NCBI GenBank assembly: GCA_964645935.1
Contig: CAZYAK010000028.1
Location: 1 to 16,297, forward strand
Source of the DNA: CAZYAK01 sp964645935
Lineage (GTDB): Bacteria > Patescibacteriota > Gracilibacteria > Peribacterales > Peribacteraceae
DNA length: 16,297 bases
Direction of reading: 5' to 3'
Shown here: one piece after another, positions 1-7,224 of the stretch
Numbering within the stretch: the stretch's first letter is position 1
Layout of the letters: each line of letters begins with the position of its first letter
The notes under the pieces: generated by a model
Seen by the model: the letters and a program-made list of their open reading frames with translations, nothing else
What the model was told of the DNA's origin: nothing
The model's database searches: none
Translations under genes and position numbers: made by a program

Positions 1-358
1 AACGTCTGCGATCCCAGGTGCCAACACTTCTCTCTGTCGATACCGGTGGTGTGAGTGAGCGATGTGGTGATCGGGCCCGATCGTGTTGGTGTGGGTGTCG
101 ACTTCCGTGCGGGGAAATCACACCATCATAACCCCACAACACGGATGCGCAATATTCTGGGGTTTCCTTCTTCGCGTATCCGGAGCACGGAACACGAATG
201 TCAACCGGCGATCGTGAGGAAACCATCGATCCGTCAGCGTTAACCAAAAGTATGATCTTGCAAGAATCAGTGATCCTGGCGAGCATCGAGAGGGAAAAAA
301 CGTGATGCCATGTGCGAATGGAAAGCCCTTCGTACAGCCAGAAAGACAATCTTCGCTG

Positions 359-373
359 ACATACGCGGTATGT
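359..373. promoter_or_regulatory. possible operator dyad upstream of the flavoprotein gene
   Basis: ACATAC (359-364) and GTATGT (368-373) are perfect inverted half-sites around GCG. The centre lies about 52 nt upstream of the start codon at 418 and about 40 nt upstream of the proposed -10. That is a position usual for an activator or an upstream repressor site. Six-base arms can also arise by chance. Confidence 0.25.
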
Positions 374-404
374 GGGACCGTTCGGATCGCGCTGCCGCGT
401 CGGG

Positions 405-410
405 TACACT
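405..410 (+). promoter_or_regulatory. -10-like hexamer, candidate leaderless promoter
   Basis: TACACT lies 7 nt before the ATG at 418. The same hexamer stands 7 nt before the gene at 4111 and 9 nt before the gene at 9458. The best -35 candidate, TTCGGA at 381-386, is weak. There is no Shine-Dalgarno site before 418, so the transcript is predicted to begin at or next to the start codon. This also favours 418 over the in-frame ATG at 310. Confidence 0.5.
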
Positions 411-417
411 GCGCCCC

Positions 418-2073
418 ATGAAGAAGATCGCCGTTATCGCAGGCGCTGGTCCCGCAGGCCTCACCGCGGCCTACGAGCTGCTCAAACGCACTGACATCAT
501 GCCCATCGTCTTCGAGGCGACGGACGCCATTGGTGGCATCGCGCAGACGTTCAACTACAAGGGCAACCGCATCGACATTGGCGGTCATCGCTTCTTCTCC
601 AAGGAGCAGCGCGTCATGAAGTGGTGGTTCAACATCCTGCCGCTGCAAGGTGCCCCTTCCGCGGACACCGCAGACAAGGATCACGCCATTGATTACGCCG
701 TCGAAGCCGCGCAGGAGTGGCTCTGCCGCAGATGCATCCCGGGTTACGTCGCGGATGCGGCGCTGGAGGACGCGCACCCGAAAACCGTGCGTCCGGCACC
801 CGATCCCGAGAAGGAGGATGACGTCATGCTCCAGCGGCCGCGCCTCAGCCGCATCTACTACCACCGCCACTTCTTTCCGTATCCCATCGGAATCACGCTT
901 ACCGTGGCGCGGAGGCTCGGCCTCTGGAATACGTTCATGATCGGGATGAGCTACATCAAGCGGCAGATTGTCCCGCTTAAGGACGAGACGTACCTGGATG
1001 CCTTTTATAGGAACCGCTTTGGCGACCGTCTCTACAAGACCTTCTTCGAGGCGTACACCGAGAAGGTCTGGGGCGTGCCCGTGAACCAGATCCGTGCAGA
1101 CTGGGGAGCGCAGCGCGTGAAAGGGCTCTCACTCAAGCGTGCCGTGGCGCATGCCATCCGTGACCTCTTTACCTCCGAGCTCCAGAAGGCCCGCGAGGAG
1201 CGCGAGACCAGCCTCATCACCCGCTTCTTCTACCCCAAGTACGGTCCCGGCCAGATGTGGGAGACGGTGGTCAAGCAGGTCAAGGAGTGCGGGGGTGAGG
1301 TACGCATGAAGAAGCGCATCGCCGGAGTGCATCTCAAGGATGGGAAGGTCTCTTCGGTTACGGTGGAGGATATCGTCACGGGAGAAACAGAGCAGATGGC
1401 GTGTGACTGGCTCTTCTCCACGATGCCCATCAAACACCTCATTGGCATGACGCACCCGCGTCCGCCGGACTCGGTGGTGGAGGTAGCGGAAGGGCTCTCG
1501 TACCGCGATTTCCTCACGGTGGGCCTGCTGCTCAACAAGCTTCATGTCCATGAGAAGCGCAAGCAGCCGGCGTCCTCGGTGCCCGACAACTGGATCTACA
1601 TCCAGGAGCGAGATGTCCGCGTGGGCCGTGTGCAGGTCTTCAACAACTGGAGCCCCTACATGGTGGCAGACCGCAAGAACCATATCTGGATTGGCCTGGA
1701 GTACTTCGTCAACGAGGGTGGGGATCTGTGGGTGCAAGACGACCAGAGCCTCATCGCGCTCGGGAAGCGCGAGATGGAGAAAATTGGCTTCATCGACTCA
1801 AAAGACGTCGTGGACGCGTGCGTGCTGCGGATGCCCAAGGCCTATCCCGCGTACTGGGGCAGCTACACGCAGCTCTCTGTGGTGGAAGACTACGTGAACA
1901 CGGTCCCGAACCTGTTCCTCATCGGACGCAACGGCATGCACCGCTACAACAACCAGGACCACTCCATGCTCACCGCCATGATGGCCGTGGACAACATCGT
2001 GGCGGGACGAACGGACAAAAAGAACCTCTGGGAGGTGAACCTCGACATGATCTACCACGAGGAGAAGAAATGA
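418..2073 (+). CDS. FAD-dependent oxidoreductase, UDP-galactopyranose-mutase/HemY-like (surface polysaccharide type)
   Basis: The 551-residue product starts with a Rossmann dinucleotide-binding loop (GAGPAG, residues 9-14), an acidic residue ending strand 2 (FEA, about 32-34) and the GGHRFF block (55-60) typical of the flavoprotein group that includes UDP-galactopyranose mutase and HemY-like proteins. Further blocks include RPRLSRIYY (after 137), YTEKVWGVP, YPKYGPGQMWE and a C-terminal IGRNGMHRYNNQDHS segment that would close over FAD. Relatives known to me sit in exopolysaccharide clusters, and their substrate is mostly unproven; the neighbouring nucleotide-sugar genes fit that setting. Start 418 is chosen because homology begins at MKKIAVI and a TACACT hexamer stands 7 nt upstream. 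An in-frame ATG at 310 would add 36 residues with no family resemblance. Residues about 80-132 look like an insertion between the ILPLQG block and RPRLSRIYY. A UGM activity is possible but unproven. Confidence 0.85.
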   Translation: MKKIAVIAGAGPAGLTAAYELLKRTDIMPIVFEATDAIGGIAQTFNYKGNRIDIGGHRFFSKEQRVMKWWFNILPLQGAPSADTADKDHAIDYAVEAAQEWLCRRCIPGYVADAALEDAHPKTVRPAPDPEKEDDVMLQRPRLSRIYYHRHFFPYPIGITLTVARRLGLWNTFMIGMSYIKRQIVPLKDETYLDAFYRNRFGDRLYKTFFEAYTEKVWGVPVNQIRADWGAQRVKGLSLKRAVAHAIRDLFTSELQKAREERETSLITRFFYPKYGPGQMWETVVKQVKECGGEVRMKKRIAGVHLKDGKVSSVTVEDIVTGETEQMACDWLFSTMPIKHLIGMTHPRPPDSVVEVAEGLSYRDFLTVGLLLNKLHVHEKRKQPASSVPDNWIYIQERDVRVGRVQVFNNWSPYMVADRKNHIWIGLEYFVNEGGDLWVQDDQSLIALGKREMEKIGFIDSKDVVDACVLRMPKAYPAYWGSYTQLSVVEDYVNTVPNLFLIGRNGMHRYNNQDHSMLTAMMAVDNIVAGRTDKKNLWEVNLDMIYHEEKK

Positions 2074-2115
2074 CGCGCGCCTAACATCCCGATCACGCGG
2101 CTGCGGTTACGAGGC

Positions 2116-2844
2116 TCATTCCACCCGAAACGACGCCCGTACCACCGCGGTGATCTGCTTCTCGATGGATGCGGTGTCGTAGGTGCCGTAGTCCGAGATC
2201 TCGGTGGAGTTCACGGCCGTGATCTGCAGCACGCCCTGGGCTGCTGCGGTGAGCTTGCCGAGACGCGCGCCGGCACTCTCTGCCACCCGCTTGGCGCGAG
2301 CCCGGGCGTCCTCGGTGGCCTGGCCGAGCATTTCCACCTTCAGCTCGGGGAGTTTGCTGTAGTAGTACTCCAGCGAAGTGGTGGAGAGCAGCGCGCCCTC
2401 GCCGAGGAGTCGGCCCACGCCTTGGGCGACCGCTGTCAGCTTCTTCACATCGTCGGATTCTACCGTCACCTCCTGGCGCAGCGTGTACGACGTCACCCCC
2501 TCGGGGCTGCCGTAGTTGGCATAGATCGGGTCCACCGCCACGGTGCCCACCGTGATGCTCTCCGTGCCCACCGCGCTCTGTCTGAGGTATGCCTGCAGCG
2601 CGTCCAGGTCCTTCTTGAGCGCGGCGTAGCCGCCCTTGGTGTCCGCGGCTGGTGCTGTGCGCGTGAGCGATACCCGCCACTTGGCCACGTCCGAGGTGAT
2701 CGCCCGCTGGGCCGATCCCGTCACGGAGATCACATCCCCGAGCGCCTTGGTTTTATACACGAACCCGGCCGCGACCGTGCTGCTTAGAAGGAGGCTCGCG
2801 CCGAGAATAGCGGCGGGCAGGGCGAGGGAGTCTTTGAGTGACAT
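2116..2844 (-). CDS. SIMPL (DUF541) domain protein, exported or membrane-anchored
   Basis: The 242-residue product opens with a hydrophobic segment (about residues 7-28) that acts as a signal peptide or anchor, then GDVISVTGSAQR, which matches the start of the SIMPL/DUF541 fold. The middle contains the ALQAYLRQ..VGTESITVG part and YTLRQEVTVES, and the C-terminal half contains ATEDARARAKRVAESAG, all typical of this family. Members are periplasmic or surface proteins such as the E. coli YggE group and the mammalian IRAK-binding protein after which the domain is named. Their biochemical role is unclear. TTG and ATG are adjacent as possible starts (2847 and 2844), and I chose ATG. No Shine-Dalgarno site is visible. 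The gene is convergent with the flavoprotein gene, 42 nt away, with no obvious terminator between them. Confidence 0.85.
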   Translation of the reverse strand: MSLKDSLALPAAILGASLLLSSTVAAGFVYKTKALGDVISVTGSAQRAITSDVAKWRVSLTRTAPAADTKGGYAALKKDLDALQAYLRQSAVGTESITVGTVAVDPIYANYGSPEGVTSYTLRQEVTVESDDVKKLTAVAQGVGRLLGEGALLSTTSLEYYYSKLPELKVEMLGQATEDARARAKRVAESAGARLGKLTAAAQGVLQITAVNSTEISDYGTYDTASIEKQITAVVRASFRVE

Positions 2845-2992
2845 CAAGAAAGAGGAAAGGCAACGAATTCTCCGCTCCGATGCGTGTCACAAGCAATTGC
2901 GCTCCGCCGGTTTGCGGATGCGGTTACGCTGCGCGGTCCATTCCTCTCCAGTGCATCGAACATCCGCGATTGCACACCCCCCAGGGTGAGGT

Positions 2993-3913
2993 TTAGTACC
3001 CCAGGGTCTTCTTGTACCAATCTACGGACTTGCGAATTCCCTCATCGAACGACGTCTTCGGGTCGTACCCGAAGGTGGTCCGCGCCTTGGTGATGTCCGC
3101 GATGTAACGCGTTACCTCGCCGATGCGTGCCTCGCCGATCTCGAGCTCGGAGGTGCTGCCCATGAGCTCCTTTACGGTCTCGGCCAGCTTCACGATGGTC
3201 GTACCCTCGCCGAAGGCCAGGTTGTACGTTTGATTCTTGCCTTTTTCGAACTGCTCCAACATGCGGGTCACGCCGTCCACGGCGTCGTCGATGTAGGTGA
3301 AGTCCAGGCACTTGGTGCCGCCGAAGATCTTCATGGGCTGGTTCTTCCCGGCGAGCCGGACGAAGAGCGGGACGACGCGGATGGAGTCGTCGTACATGCC
3401 GTACACGTTGGAGAAGCGCACCGTGATGCGGTCCATGTCATAGCAGCGACTATAGGCCTCCACGAGCGCTTCGCCGCCCACTTTGCTGGCGGTGTAGGGG
3501 CTCTCACAGTTCTCCACGCGCACGAGGTCCTCGGTGTAGCGCTCCGCGGGGATGTTGCCGTAGCTCTCTCGGGACGACGCGAAGATGAACTTCCTGATCC
3601 CGCGCGTGCGAGCGAGTTCCAAGGCGTTGAACAGGCTCAGGAAGTTGTCGCGCGCGCGGTCCGGGTGCTCCACCAGCTCGTACACGCGGGCGTTGGCGGC
3701 CAGATGCACGAGGGCATCGATGCCTTCGGGGAGCTTGAGGGCCTTCGTGGCGTCCTCGTCGCGCAGGTCGCACTGGAGCGTGAGCGTGTCTACGACTGGC
3801 TGCCACTTGCAGGGGACCCAGTCGATGCCTGTCACCGTATGGCCCTTGGCCAAGAGCGTCTCGCAGAGACGGGTACCGATGGTGCCGGAGGATCCAGTGA
3901 CGAGGATGTGCAT
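2993..3913 (-). CDS. NAD-dependent epimerase/dehydratase, UDP-glucose 4-epimerase-like extended SDR
   Basis: The 306-residue product has all the extended short-chain dehydrogenase marks: the NAD-binding loop TGSSGTIG (6-13), an acidic residue after strand 2 (D31), a conserved LAA block (71-73), the catalytic Ser region FASSRESYG (111-119), and the YxxxK pair Y140/K144 in SPYTASK. The later blocks RFSNVYG and DFTYIDDAVDG are typical of nucleotide-sugar 4-epimerases and dehydratases. The substrate cannot be told from the sequence; UDP-glucose/galactose or a related UDP-sugar is likely. The start at 3913 is where homology begins (MHILVTG). An in-frame ATG at 4021 would translate the upstream repeat array. 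A TTGCCA/GACAAT promoter with 17-nt spacing ends 8 nt before this ATG. The gene is divergent from the GT2-GtrA gene. Confidence 0.88.
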   Translation of the reverse strand: MHILVTGSSGTIGTRLCETLLAKGHTVTGIDWVPCKWQPVVDTLTLQCDLRDEDATKALKLPEGIDALVHLAANARVYELVEHPDRARDNFLSLFNALELARTRGIRKFIFASSRESYGNIPAERYTEDLVRVENCESPYTASKVGGEALVEAYSRCYDMDRITVRFSNVYGMYDDSIRVVPLFVRLAGKNQPMKIFGGTKCLDFTYIDDAVDGVTRMLEQFEKGKNQTYNLAFGEGTTIVKLAETVKELMGSTSELEIGEARIGEVTRYIADITKARTTFGYDPKTSFDEGIRKSVDWYKKTLGY

Positions 3914-3921
3914 ACGAGATG

Positions 3922-3950
3922 ATTGTCCAGGAGATTGGCAAAAGTGGCAA
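3922..3950 (-). promoter_or_regulatory. candidate leaderless promoter of the epimerase gene
   Basis: On the minus strand TTGCCA (3950-3945) and GACAAT (3927-3922) are separated by exactly 17 nt. GACAAT lies 8 nt before the ATG at 3913. The -35 hexamer matches the sigma-70 consensus at five of six positions and the -10 at four of six. No Shine-Dalgarno site precedes the start. Confidence 0.55.
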
Positions 3951-3957
3951 GTATGAG

Positions 3958-4072
3958 GAGACCGATGGGACCGAGGCCACAGAGGGCACCGAAGTGTTGC
4001 CGCTTTTGGGCATGGAACCATTCCAGCGGCCGCTCATCGGTCCCGTCGGTCCCTTCGGTTGCCTCGGTCCCC
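3958..4072. repeat. inverted arrays of a 9-nt repeat, four units per arm
   Basis: The left arm (3958-3993) has four head-to-tail 9-mers: GAGACCGAT, GGGACCGAG, GCCACAGAG and GGCACCGAA. The right arm (4037-4072) has four 9-mers of the reverse complement: TCGGTCCCG, TCGGTCCCT, TCGGTTGCC and TCGGTCCCC. The 43-nt spacer has its own nested inverted pairs, CCGCT/AGCGG (4000-4004, 4025-4029) and TGGAA/TTCCA (4013-4017, 4021-4025). The whole element could fold into one long interrupted hairpin or cruciform. It fills most of the gap between two divergent genes. The 9-nt period keeps frames open and produces spurious Gly-Thr-Glu-rich or Ser-Val-Pro-rich reading frames. Confidence 0.85.
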
Positions 4073-4097
4073 TCTATGGAGCACATGTTCCCATTGC

Positions 4098-4103
4098 TAC
4101 ACT
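4098..4103 (+). promoter_or_regulatory. -10-like hexamer before the GT2-GtrA gene
   Basis: TACACT sits 7 nt upstream of the GTG at 4111, the same hexamer and spacing as at the flavoprotein gene. No good -35 is visible; the position 17 nt upstream falls at the edge of the repeat element. The hexamer supports the GTG start and a leaderless transcript. Confidence 0.45.
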
Positions 4104-4110
4104 CCCCTCC

Positions 4111-5202
4111 GTGCTTAGCCTCATCCTCCCCACCTATAACGAGTCCGAGAGCCTCCCGGTGTTGTTGCCCAAGCTCGCGGCGGCGCTCAAGGGACTGGAG
4201 TTCGAGGTGATCGTGGTAGATGACGACTCTCCAGATCGCACATGGGAGGTGGCGCAGAAGCTCTCGGCTGGGATGCCGCAGCTCCGGGTCATCCGCCGCG
4301 TGGGGCGACGCGGCCTCTCCTCCGCCGTCATCGAGGGATTCCTCTCCGCGCGTGGCTCGGTGTTGGCAGTGGCCGATGCCGACGGGCAGCATGACCTCGG
4401 CATCCTCCCCAAACTGGATGCCGCGGTGCGAGAGAAGGGTGGTGTCGCCATCGGTTCGCGATACGCAGAAGGCGGGAGCGTGGGAGAGTGGGACGAGCGG
4501 CGCCATGCCTTAAGCCGAGCGGGCACCCGCATGGCCATCGCGCTCTGCAAGGTGGAGGTTAAAGATCCCATGAGCGGGTTCTTCGCCATCGATCGTTCGC
4601 TCTTCGAGCGGACGTTCCCGCGCCTCAACCCCAAAGGCTTCAAGATCCTCCTGGACGTGCTCATCCACATTCCCGCCGACACGCCCGTGTCGGAGGTCCC
4701 GTTTACCTTTGGTGTGCGCGAGCGGGGGGAGAGCAAGCTCTCGCGGCGGGTGCAGATCGAGTTCTTGGAGTACCTCTACGACGCCACCGTGGGACGCTAC
4801 GTGCCGCTGACGTTCCTGAAGTACGCCATGGTGGGAGCGCTCGGCGTGGTGGTGCATCTGGCCGCGTACGTTGTGGTCTCGCGGTTCGTGCTGCACCAGG
4901 CGGATGTGGATGTGCTCGGGTTTCCGCTGGCCCTTGTGGCCGGCATGGAGGCGGCCATCGTGTTTAACTTCCTGCTCAACAATTCCTGGACCTTTTCTAG
5001 TGCCAAGCTCAGAGGCTGGCGCGCCGTGGCGGGGTTCCTGCGCTTCAACCTGGCGTGCGCGGTGGGCGCGTTCGCCAACTACGCCGTCACGCTGCACCTC
5101 CGCGGGCAGGGCTCGCCGGAGCTGCTTAGCGTCGCTGTGGGCGCGTTCCTGGGGATGATCTGGAACTACACCATGAGCCGCATGGTCACGTGGCGCGCAT
5201 GA
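4111..5202 (+). CDS. polyprenyl-phosphate glycosyltransferase: DPM1-like GT2 domain fused to GtrA membrane domain
   Basis: The 363-residue product combines two known modules. Residues 1-225 are a family 2 glycosyltransferase of the dolichyl-phosphate-mannose-synthase type: LPTYNES (6-12), VVDDDSPD (35-42), DADGQHD (89-95), GSRY, and the DPMSGFFAIDR acceptor-side block. Residues from about 231 form a GtrA domain (FLKYAMVGALG, FNFLLNNSWTF, WNYTMSR..TW) with four predicted membrane helices. Such proteins move a sugar from a nucleotide donor to polyprenyl phosphate and help present it across the membrane. The GTG start is chosen because homology begins there (MLSLILPTYNES) and because TACACT lies 7 nt upstream. 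An ATG at 3919 would translate the repeat array. The stop overlaps the next start (ATGA), so the gene leads an operon with the two genes after it. Confidence 0.9.
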   Translation: MLSLILPTYNESESLPVLLPKLAAALKGLEFEVIVVDDDSPDRTWEVAQKLSAGMPQLRVIRRVGRRGLSSAVIEGFLSARGSVLAVADADGQHDLGILPKLDAAVREKGGVAIGSRYAEGGSVGEWDERRHALSRAGTRMAIALCKVEVKDPMSGFFAIDRSLFERTFPRLNPKGFKILLDVLIHIPADTPVSEVPFTFGVRERGESKLSRRVQIEFLEYLYDATVGRYVPLTFLKYAMVGALGVVVHLAAYVVVSRFVLHQADVDVLGFPLALVAGMEAAIVFNFLLNNSWTFSSAKLRGWRAVAGFLRFNLACAVGAFANYAVTLHLRGQGSPELLSVAVGAFLGMIWNYTMSRMVTWRA

Positions 5203-5513
5203 GCACGCGGCGTATCGCCTCCGGCCTTCCGGCCTTCCTACTTCTCGTCGCGCTCGTGTCCCTCTGCTTCGCCCCGCGGCTCTGGGCGATTCGTACCCTG
5301 TACCTGGACGCCTCGGCTCGTGCCGCCGCCGCTTCTGCGCTTCCCGCGGCTGCCGACCGCGAGGGATGGCTAGTGTCCGACTTGGAAGTGATCGCCGCGG
5401 ACGCATCGTCGCTCACCGTCTTGCACCGGCGGCATCTCCGCGGTCCCGACCCCGTCACGTGCCATGTTCTGCGTCTCTCCGACGCCGCCCTTCTGCCATG
5501 CGACGCCGGCTGA
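5199..5513 (+). CDS. small membrane-anchored or secreted protein of unknown function
   Basis: The 104-residue product has a basic start (MSTRRIASG), one hydrophobic helix at about residues 10-30 (LPAFLLLVALVSLCFAP), then an alanine-rich stretch and a short C-terminal domain with two cysteines (TCHVLRLS..LLPCDAG) that could form a disulfide outside the membrane. I do not recognise a family. Its ATG overlaps the stop of the GT2-GtrA gene by 4 nt (ATGA), and its own end overlaps the next gene by 16 nt. It is therefore probably translated by coupling within the cassette, and its product may act with the two glycosyltransferases at the outer face of the membrane. Confidence 0.7.
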   Translation: MSTRRIASGLPAFLLLVALVSLCFAPRLWAIRTLYLDASARAAAASALPAAADREGWLVSDLEVIAADASSLTVLHRRHLRGPDPVTCHVLRLSDAALLPCDAG

Positions 5514-6679
5514 CCGCCATACTCGGCTTGGAGGCGCTCGCGCTCTTCCTTGCGGGCGCGCAGTCCGTCGTGGGCTTGCGCACGGACGAAGCCAAGTACC
5601 TCCTGGACATCCCGTACCCGCACCCGCCGCTCCTGCGCGGGCTCATGCACCTCACCGAGGTGTTGCCGTTTCAAGAGACGCTCTGGCGTGCGCTGCTCGC
5701 CACCGCGTTCGTCCAGGCGGTGTGGCTGGTGGCCGACCTCGGGCGATCTCTCCCGCGTGACCGCCGGCTGGCGCTCTGCATGGTATGGCTCCTCTCCGGC
5801 GGCGTGTTGCTGCAGGCAGGTGCGCTCCTCCTTGCGCCGATCAATGCGCTCCAGGGGCTCGTGTTCGTGTGGCTCCTCTCCCGACCGGAGCTGGTGCGCA
5901 GGTATCCCGCGTGTGTGGGCGGCTTCTGGCTGGCGTCGGTGCTCACGGGATACCAGGCCGTACTCTTCGGGCCGCTCGTCCTCGCCGCGTTTCTGCGTGC
6001 AGGCGTGCCCGTCACTGCATCGCTCCTCTATGCCGGTGCGCCGGTCGGTGTCCTCATGCTCTACACACTCAGCAACCCACTTGCGGCCGCGAGCCTCGCG
6101 CACCACGGAGGAGACGAAGCTGTCGCGCCGTTGGGCTACAAGCTCTTCCATACCGTGCGTCTCTGGCTCATTGGTGGGAGCGTGGCGGGGAGCGTCGTCG
6201 GCGCGTGGGGGGTGCTCCGCTCGCGTCGGTGGGAGCTGGTCGCCGCGTCCGCGTGCGTGACGGGCTTCGTGTTCCTCAACTGGTTTGAGTACTACGCCGT
6301 GCTCTTCACACCGCTGCTCGTGGCCGGCGCAGCCGCAGCGCTCTCACGCTCCAAGGTTCGTGCCCTACCGATGGTCGGCCTGATGGTGGCCGGCGCGGTC
6401 GTCACCCTGGCGCTCTTCCCTCCGCATCTCTCCGGCTCTGCGGCGCGCGCCACGATGGCGGCGCTGCGGGTGGAGGGTGTTCGCGGCACGGTCCTCGTCT
6501 CCGGCACCTTCGGGCACGAGTGGCAGTATGAGAGCGCGTGGCCCATCGACCGCTTCTCGCCCGAGCGCACCACATCCGCTGCCGCAGTGGCGTGCCCCGC
6601 TGCGTGCGCGGGCTGGACGCCGGACGGGGCATGGCGGGCGGTCCCCGGCACGCCGGTGCCGATCTGGATCCGCCGCTGA
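5498..6679 (+). CDS. GT-C fold glycosyltransferase, GT39/PMT_2 or ArnT-like membrane protein
   Basis: The 393-residue product is mostly hydrophobic, with about eight membrane helices. After the first helix come LRTDEAKYL (D30/E31) and PHPPLLRG (41-48). These match the first periplasmic loop of the PMT_2/ArnT group, where the acidic DE pair is catalytic and HPPL follows. This family uses a polyprenyl-phosphate sugar as donor and works on the outer side of the membrane. The GT2-GtrA gene of the same operon could supply that donor. The ATG at 5498 is chosen because the signal-anchor helix starts right after it; an upstream in-frame start at 5366 would lie wholly inside the preceding gene. The C-terminal soluble part has CPAACAGW, a small cysteine cluster. 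The acceptor (protein, lipid or polysaccharide) is unknown. Confidence 0.75.
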   Translation: MRRRLTAILGLEALALFLAGAQSVVGLRTDEAKYLLDIPYPHPPLLRGLMHLTEVLPFQETLWRALLATAFVQAVWLVADLGRSLPRDRRLALCMVWLLSGGVLLQAGALLLAPINALQGLVFVWLLSRPELVRRYPACVGGFWLASVLTGYQAVLFGPLVLAAFLRAGVPVTASLLYAGAPVGVLMLYTLSNPLAAASLAHHGGDEAVAPLGYKLFHTVRLWLIGGSVAGSVVGAWGVLRSRRWELVAASACVTGFVFLNWFEYYAVLFTPLLVAGAAAALSRSKVRALPMVGLMVAGAVVTLALFPPHLSGSAARATMAALRVEGVRGTVLVSGTFGHEWQYESAWPIDRFSPERTTSAAAVACPAACAGWTPDGAWRAVPGTPVPIWIRR

Positions 6680-6690
6680 CAGCACGAAGC

Positions 6691-6716
6691 AGCCCCCGCG
6701 TATACACGCAGGGGCT
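6691..6716. terminator. hairpin between convergent genes
   Basis: AGCCCCCGCGT (6691-6701) pairs with ACGCAGGGGCT (6706-6716) across an ATAC loop, an 11-bp stem with one mismatch. It lies 12 nt after the stop at 6679 and before the converging stop at 6751. No clear U-run follows on either strand, so it may be a weak or bidirectional terminator. Confidence 0.55.
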
Positions 6717-6750
6717 ACCCTCTCCATACAGCTTCCTTGCCGGAGATTGA

Positions 6751-7143
6751 TCACGGGCTCGGCTTCTTGTGGGACAAGAAGTAGAAGCCGAGGCCGACGA
6801 TCAGGAGCACGGGCGGGATCCATCCCTGGGCGAGTTCGACGGCGGGCGCGAACCAGGGCTTCAACTCGGGCACGAACATTGACGTCAGGGCGAGCGCGTT
6901 CACGCCCACGGCTGCGCCGATGCCCGAGAGGCCGATCATGAAGTTCCCGCTGATGTCGCGGGCCCACATCGCCTGCAGAAAATACGTACCGAGGACGACG
7001 GCCATGACGCCGCCCATCAGGCCGCCGATCGGCCCGGATTTGGGCATGAGCATCAACAGTTGGCCGACCGTGGCCGCGCCCGCTACGAAGAGCAGCACGG
7101 CGACGAAGGTCCACGGGACCAGGAGTAGAAACGCGCGTTGCAT
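6751..7143 (-). CDS. small four-helix membrane protein of unknown function
   Basis: The 130-residue product is very hydrophobic, with four likely membrane helices at about residues 4-30, 38-58, 68-90 and 105-124, and a basic tail (SHKKPSP). I do not recognise a family. TTG and ATG starts are adjacent, and the ATG at 7143 is preferred because AAGGAG lies 5 nt upstream. This is one of only two clear Shine-Dalgarno sites in the window. The gene has a long leader with several small hairpins and an AT-rich promoter region near 7225-7285. It is the last of three small unknown minus-strand genes and is convergent with the GT39-type gene. Confidence 0.75.
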   Translation of the reverse strand: MQRAFLLLVPWTFVAVLLFVAGAATVGQLLMLMPKSGPIGGLMGGVMAVVLGTYFLQAMWARDISGNFMIGLSGIGAAVGVNALALTSMFVPELKPWFAPAVELAQGWIPPVLLIVGLGFYFLSHKKPSP

Positions 7144-7156
7144 CAAGGCTCCTTGA
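7143..7156 (-). promoter_or_regulatory. Shine-Dalgarno site inside a small hairpin
   Basis: On the minus strand TCAAG-GAGC-CTTGA forms a 5-bp stem that contains most of the AAGGAG ribosome-binding site and ends at the A of the ATG. If it folds in RNA it would partly hide the site. The stem is short, so its effect is uncertain. Confidence 0.35.
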
Positions 7157-7161
7157 GGAAT

Positions 7162-7221
7162 CGGTGGTGGAAAGGGCGAAACCGGATGGGGTCCGGGAGC
7201 GGGAGGCGGGACAGGGTCCCG
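7162..7221 (-). promoter_or_regulatory. structured leader of the small membrane-protein gene
   Basis: The leader has two perfect small hairpins: CCGGA/TCCGG (7182-7186 and 7192-7196) and CGGGAC/GTCCCG (7207-7212 and 7216-7221). The block starting at 7162 (CGGTGGTGGAAA on the plus strand) recurs at 8355-8366, also 19 nt upstream of an ATG. An AT-rich stretch at about 7225-7285 lies just upstream and probably carries the promoter; TTCAAA followed 17 nt later by TAATAC on the minus strand is one candidate pair. Confidence 0.4.
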
Positions 7222-7224
7222 TTT

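Larger units (their letters stand above)
1..417. other. left-edge region with no convincing gene
   Basis: No reading frame here looks like a protein: the 62-codon frame at 55-243 has no recognisable motif, and the long minus-strand frame covering 118-870 is antisense to the flavoprotein gene. One frame is open from the left edge to a stop at about 129, so the tail of an upstream gene cannot be excluded. The region holds a perfect 14-nt palindrome (69-82, GATCGGGCCCGATC), an imperfect inverted pair formed by GTGTTG..TGGG near 84-96 and its complement near 134-143, and a small dyad at 359-373. Confidence 0.5.

Noticed and set aside
2979..3007. Direct repeat CCCCAGGGT around the epimerase stop
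   Set aside because: Two short copies only, one inside coding sequence, with no larger structure; a chance match is likely.
3919..4110. N-terminal extension of the GT2-GtrA protein from an ATG at 3919
   Set aside because: It would translate the 9-nt repeat arms and spacer. Family homology begins exactly at the GTG at 4111.
4510..6151. Two long minus-strand frames (298 and 321 codons) opposite the glycosyltransferase cassette
   Set aside because: Arg/His/Pro/Glu-rich composition without motifs; the plus-strand proteins carry clear family motifs.
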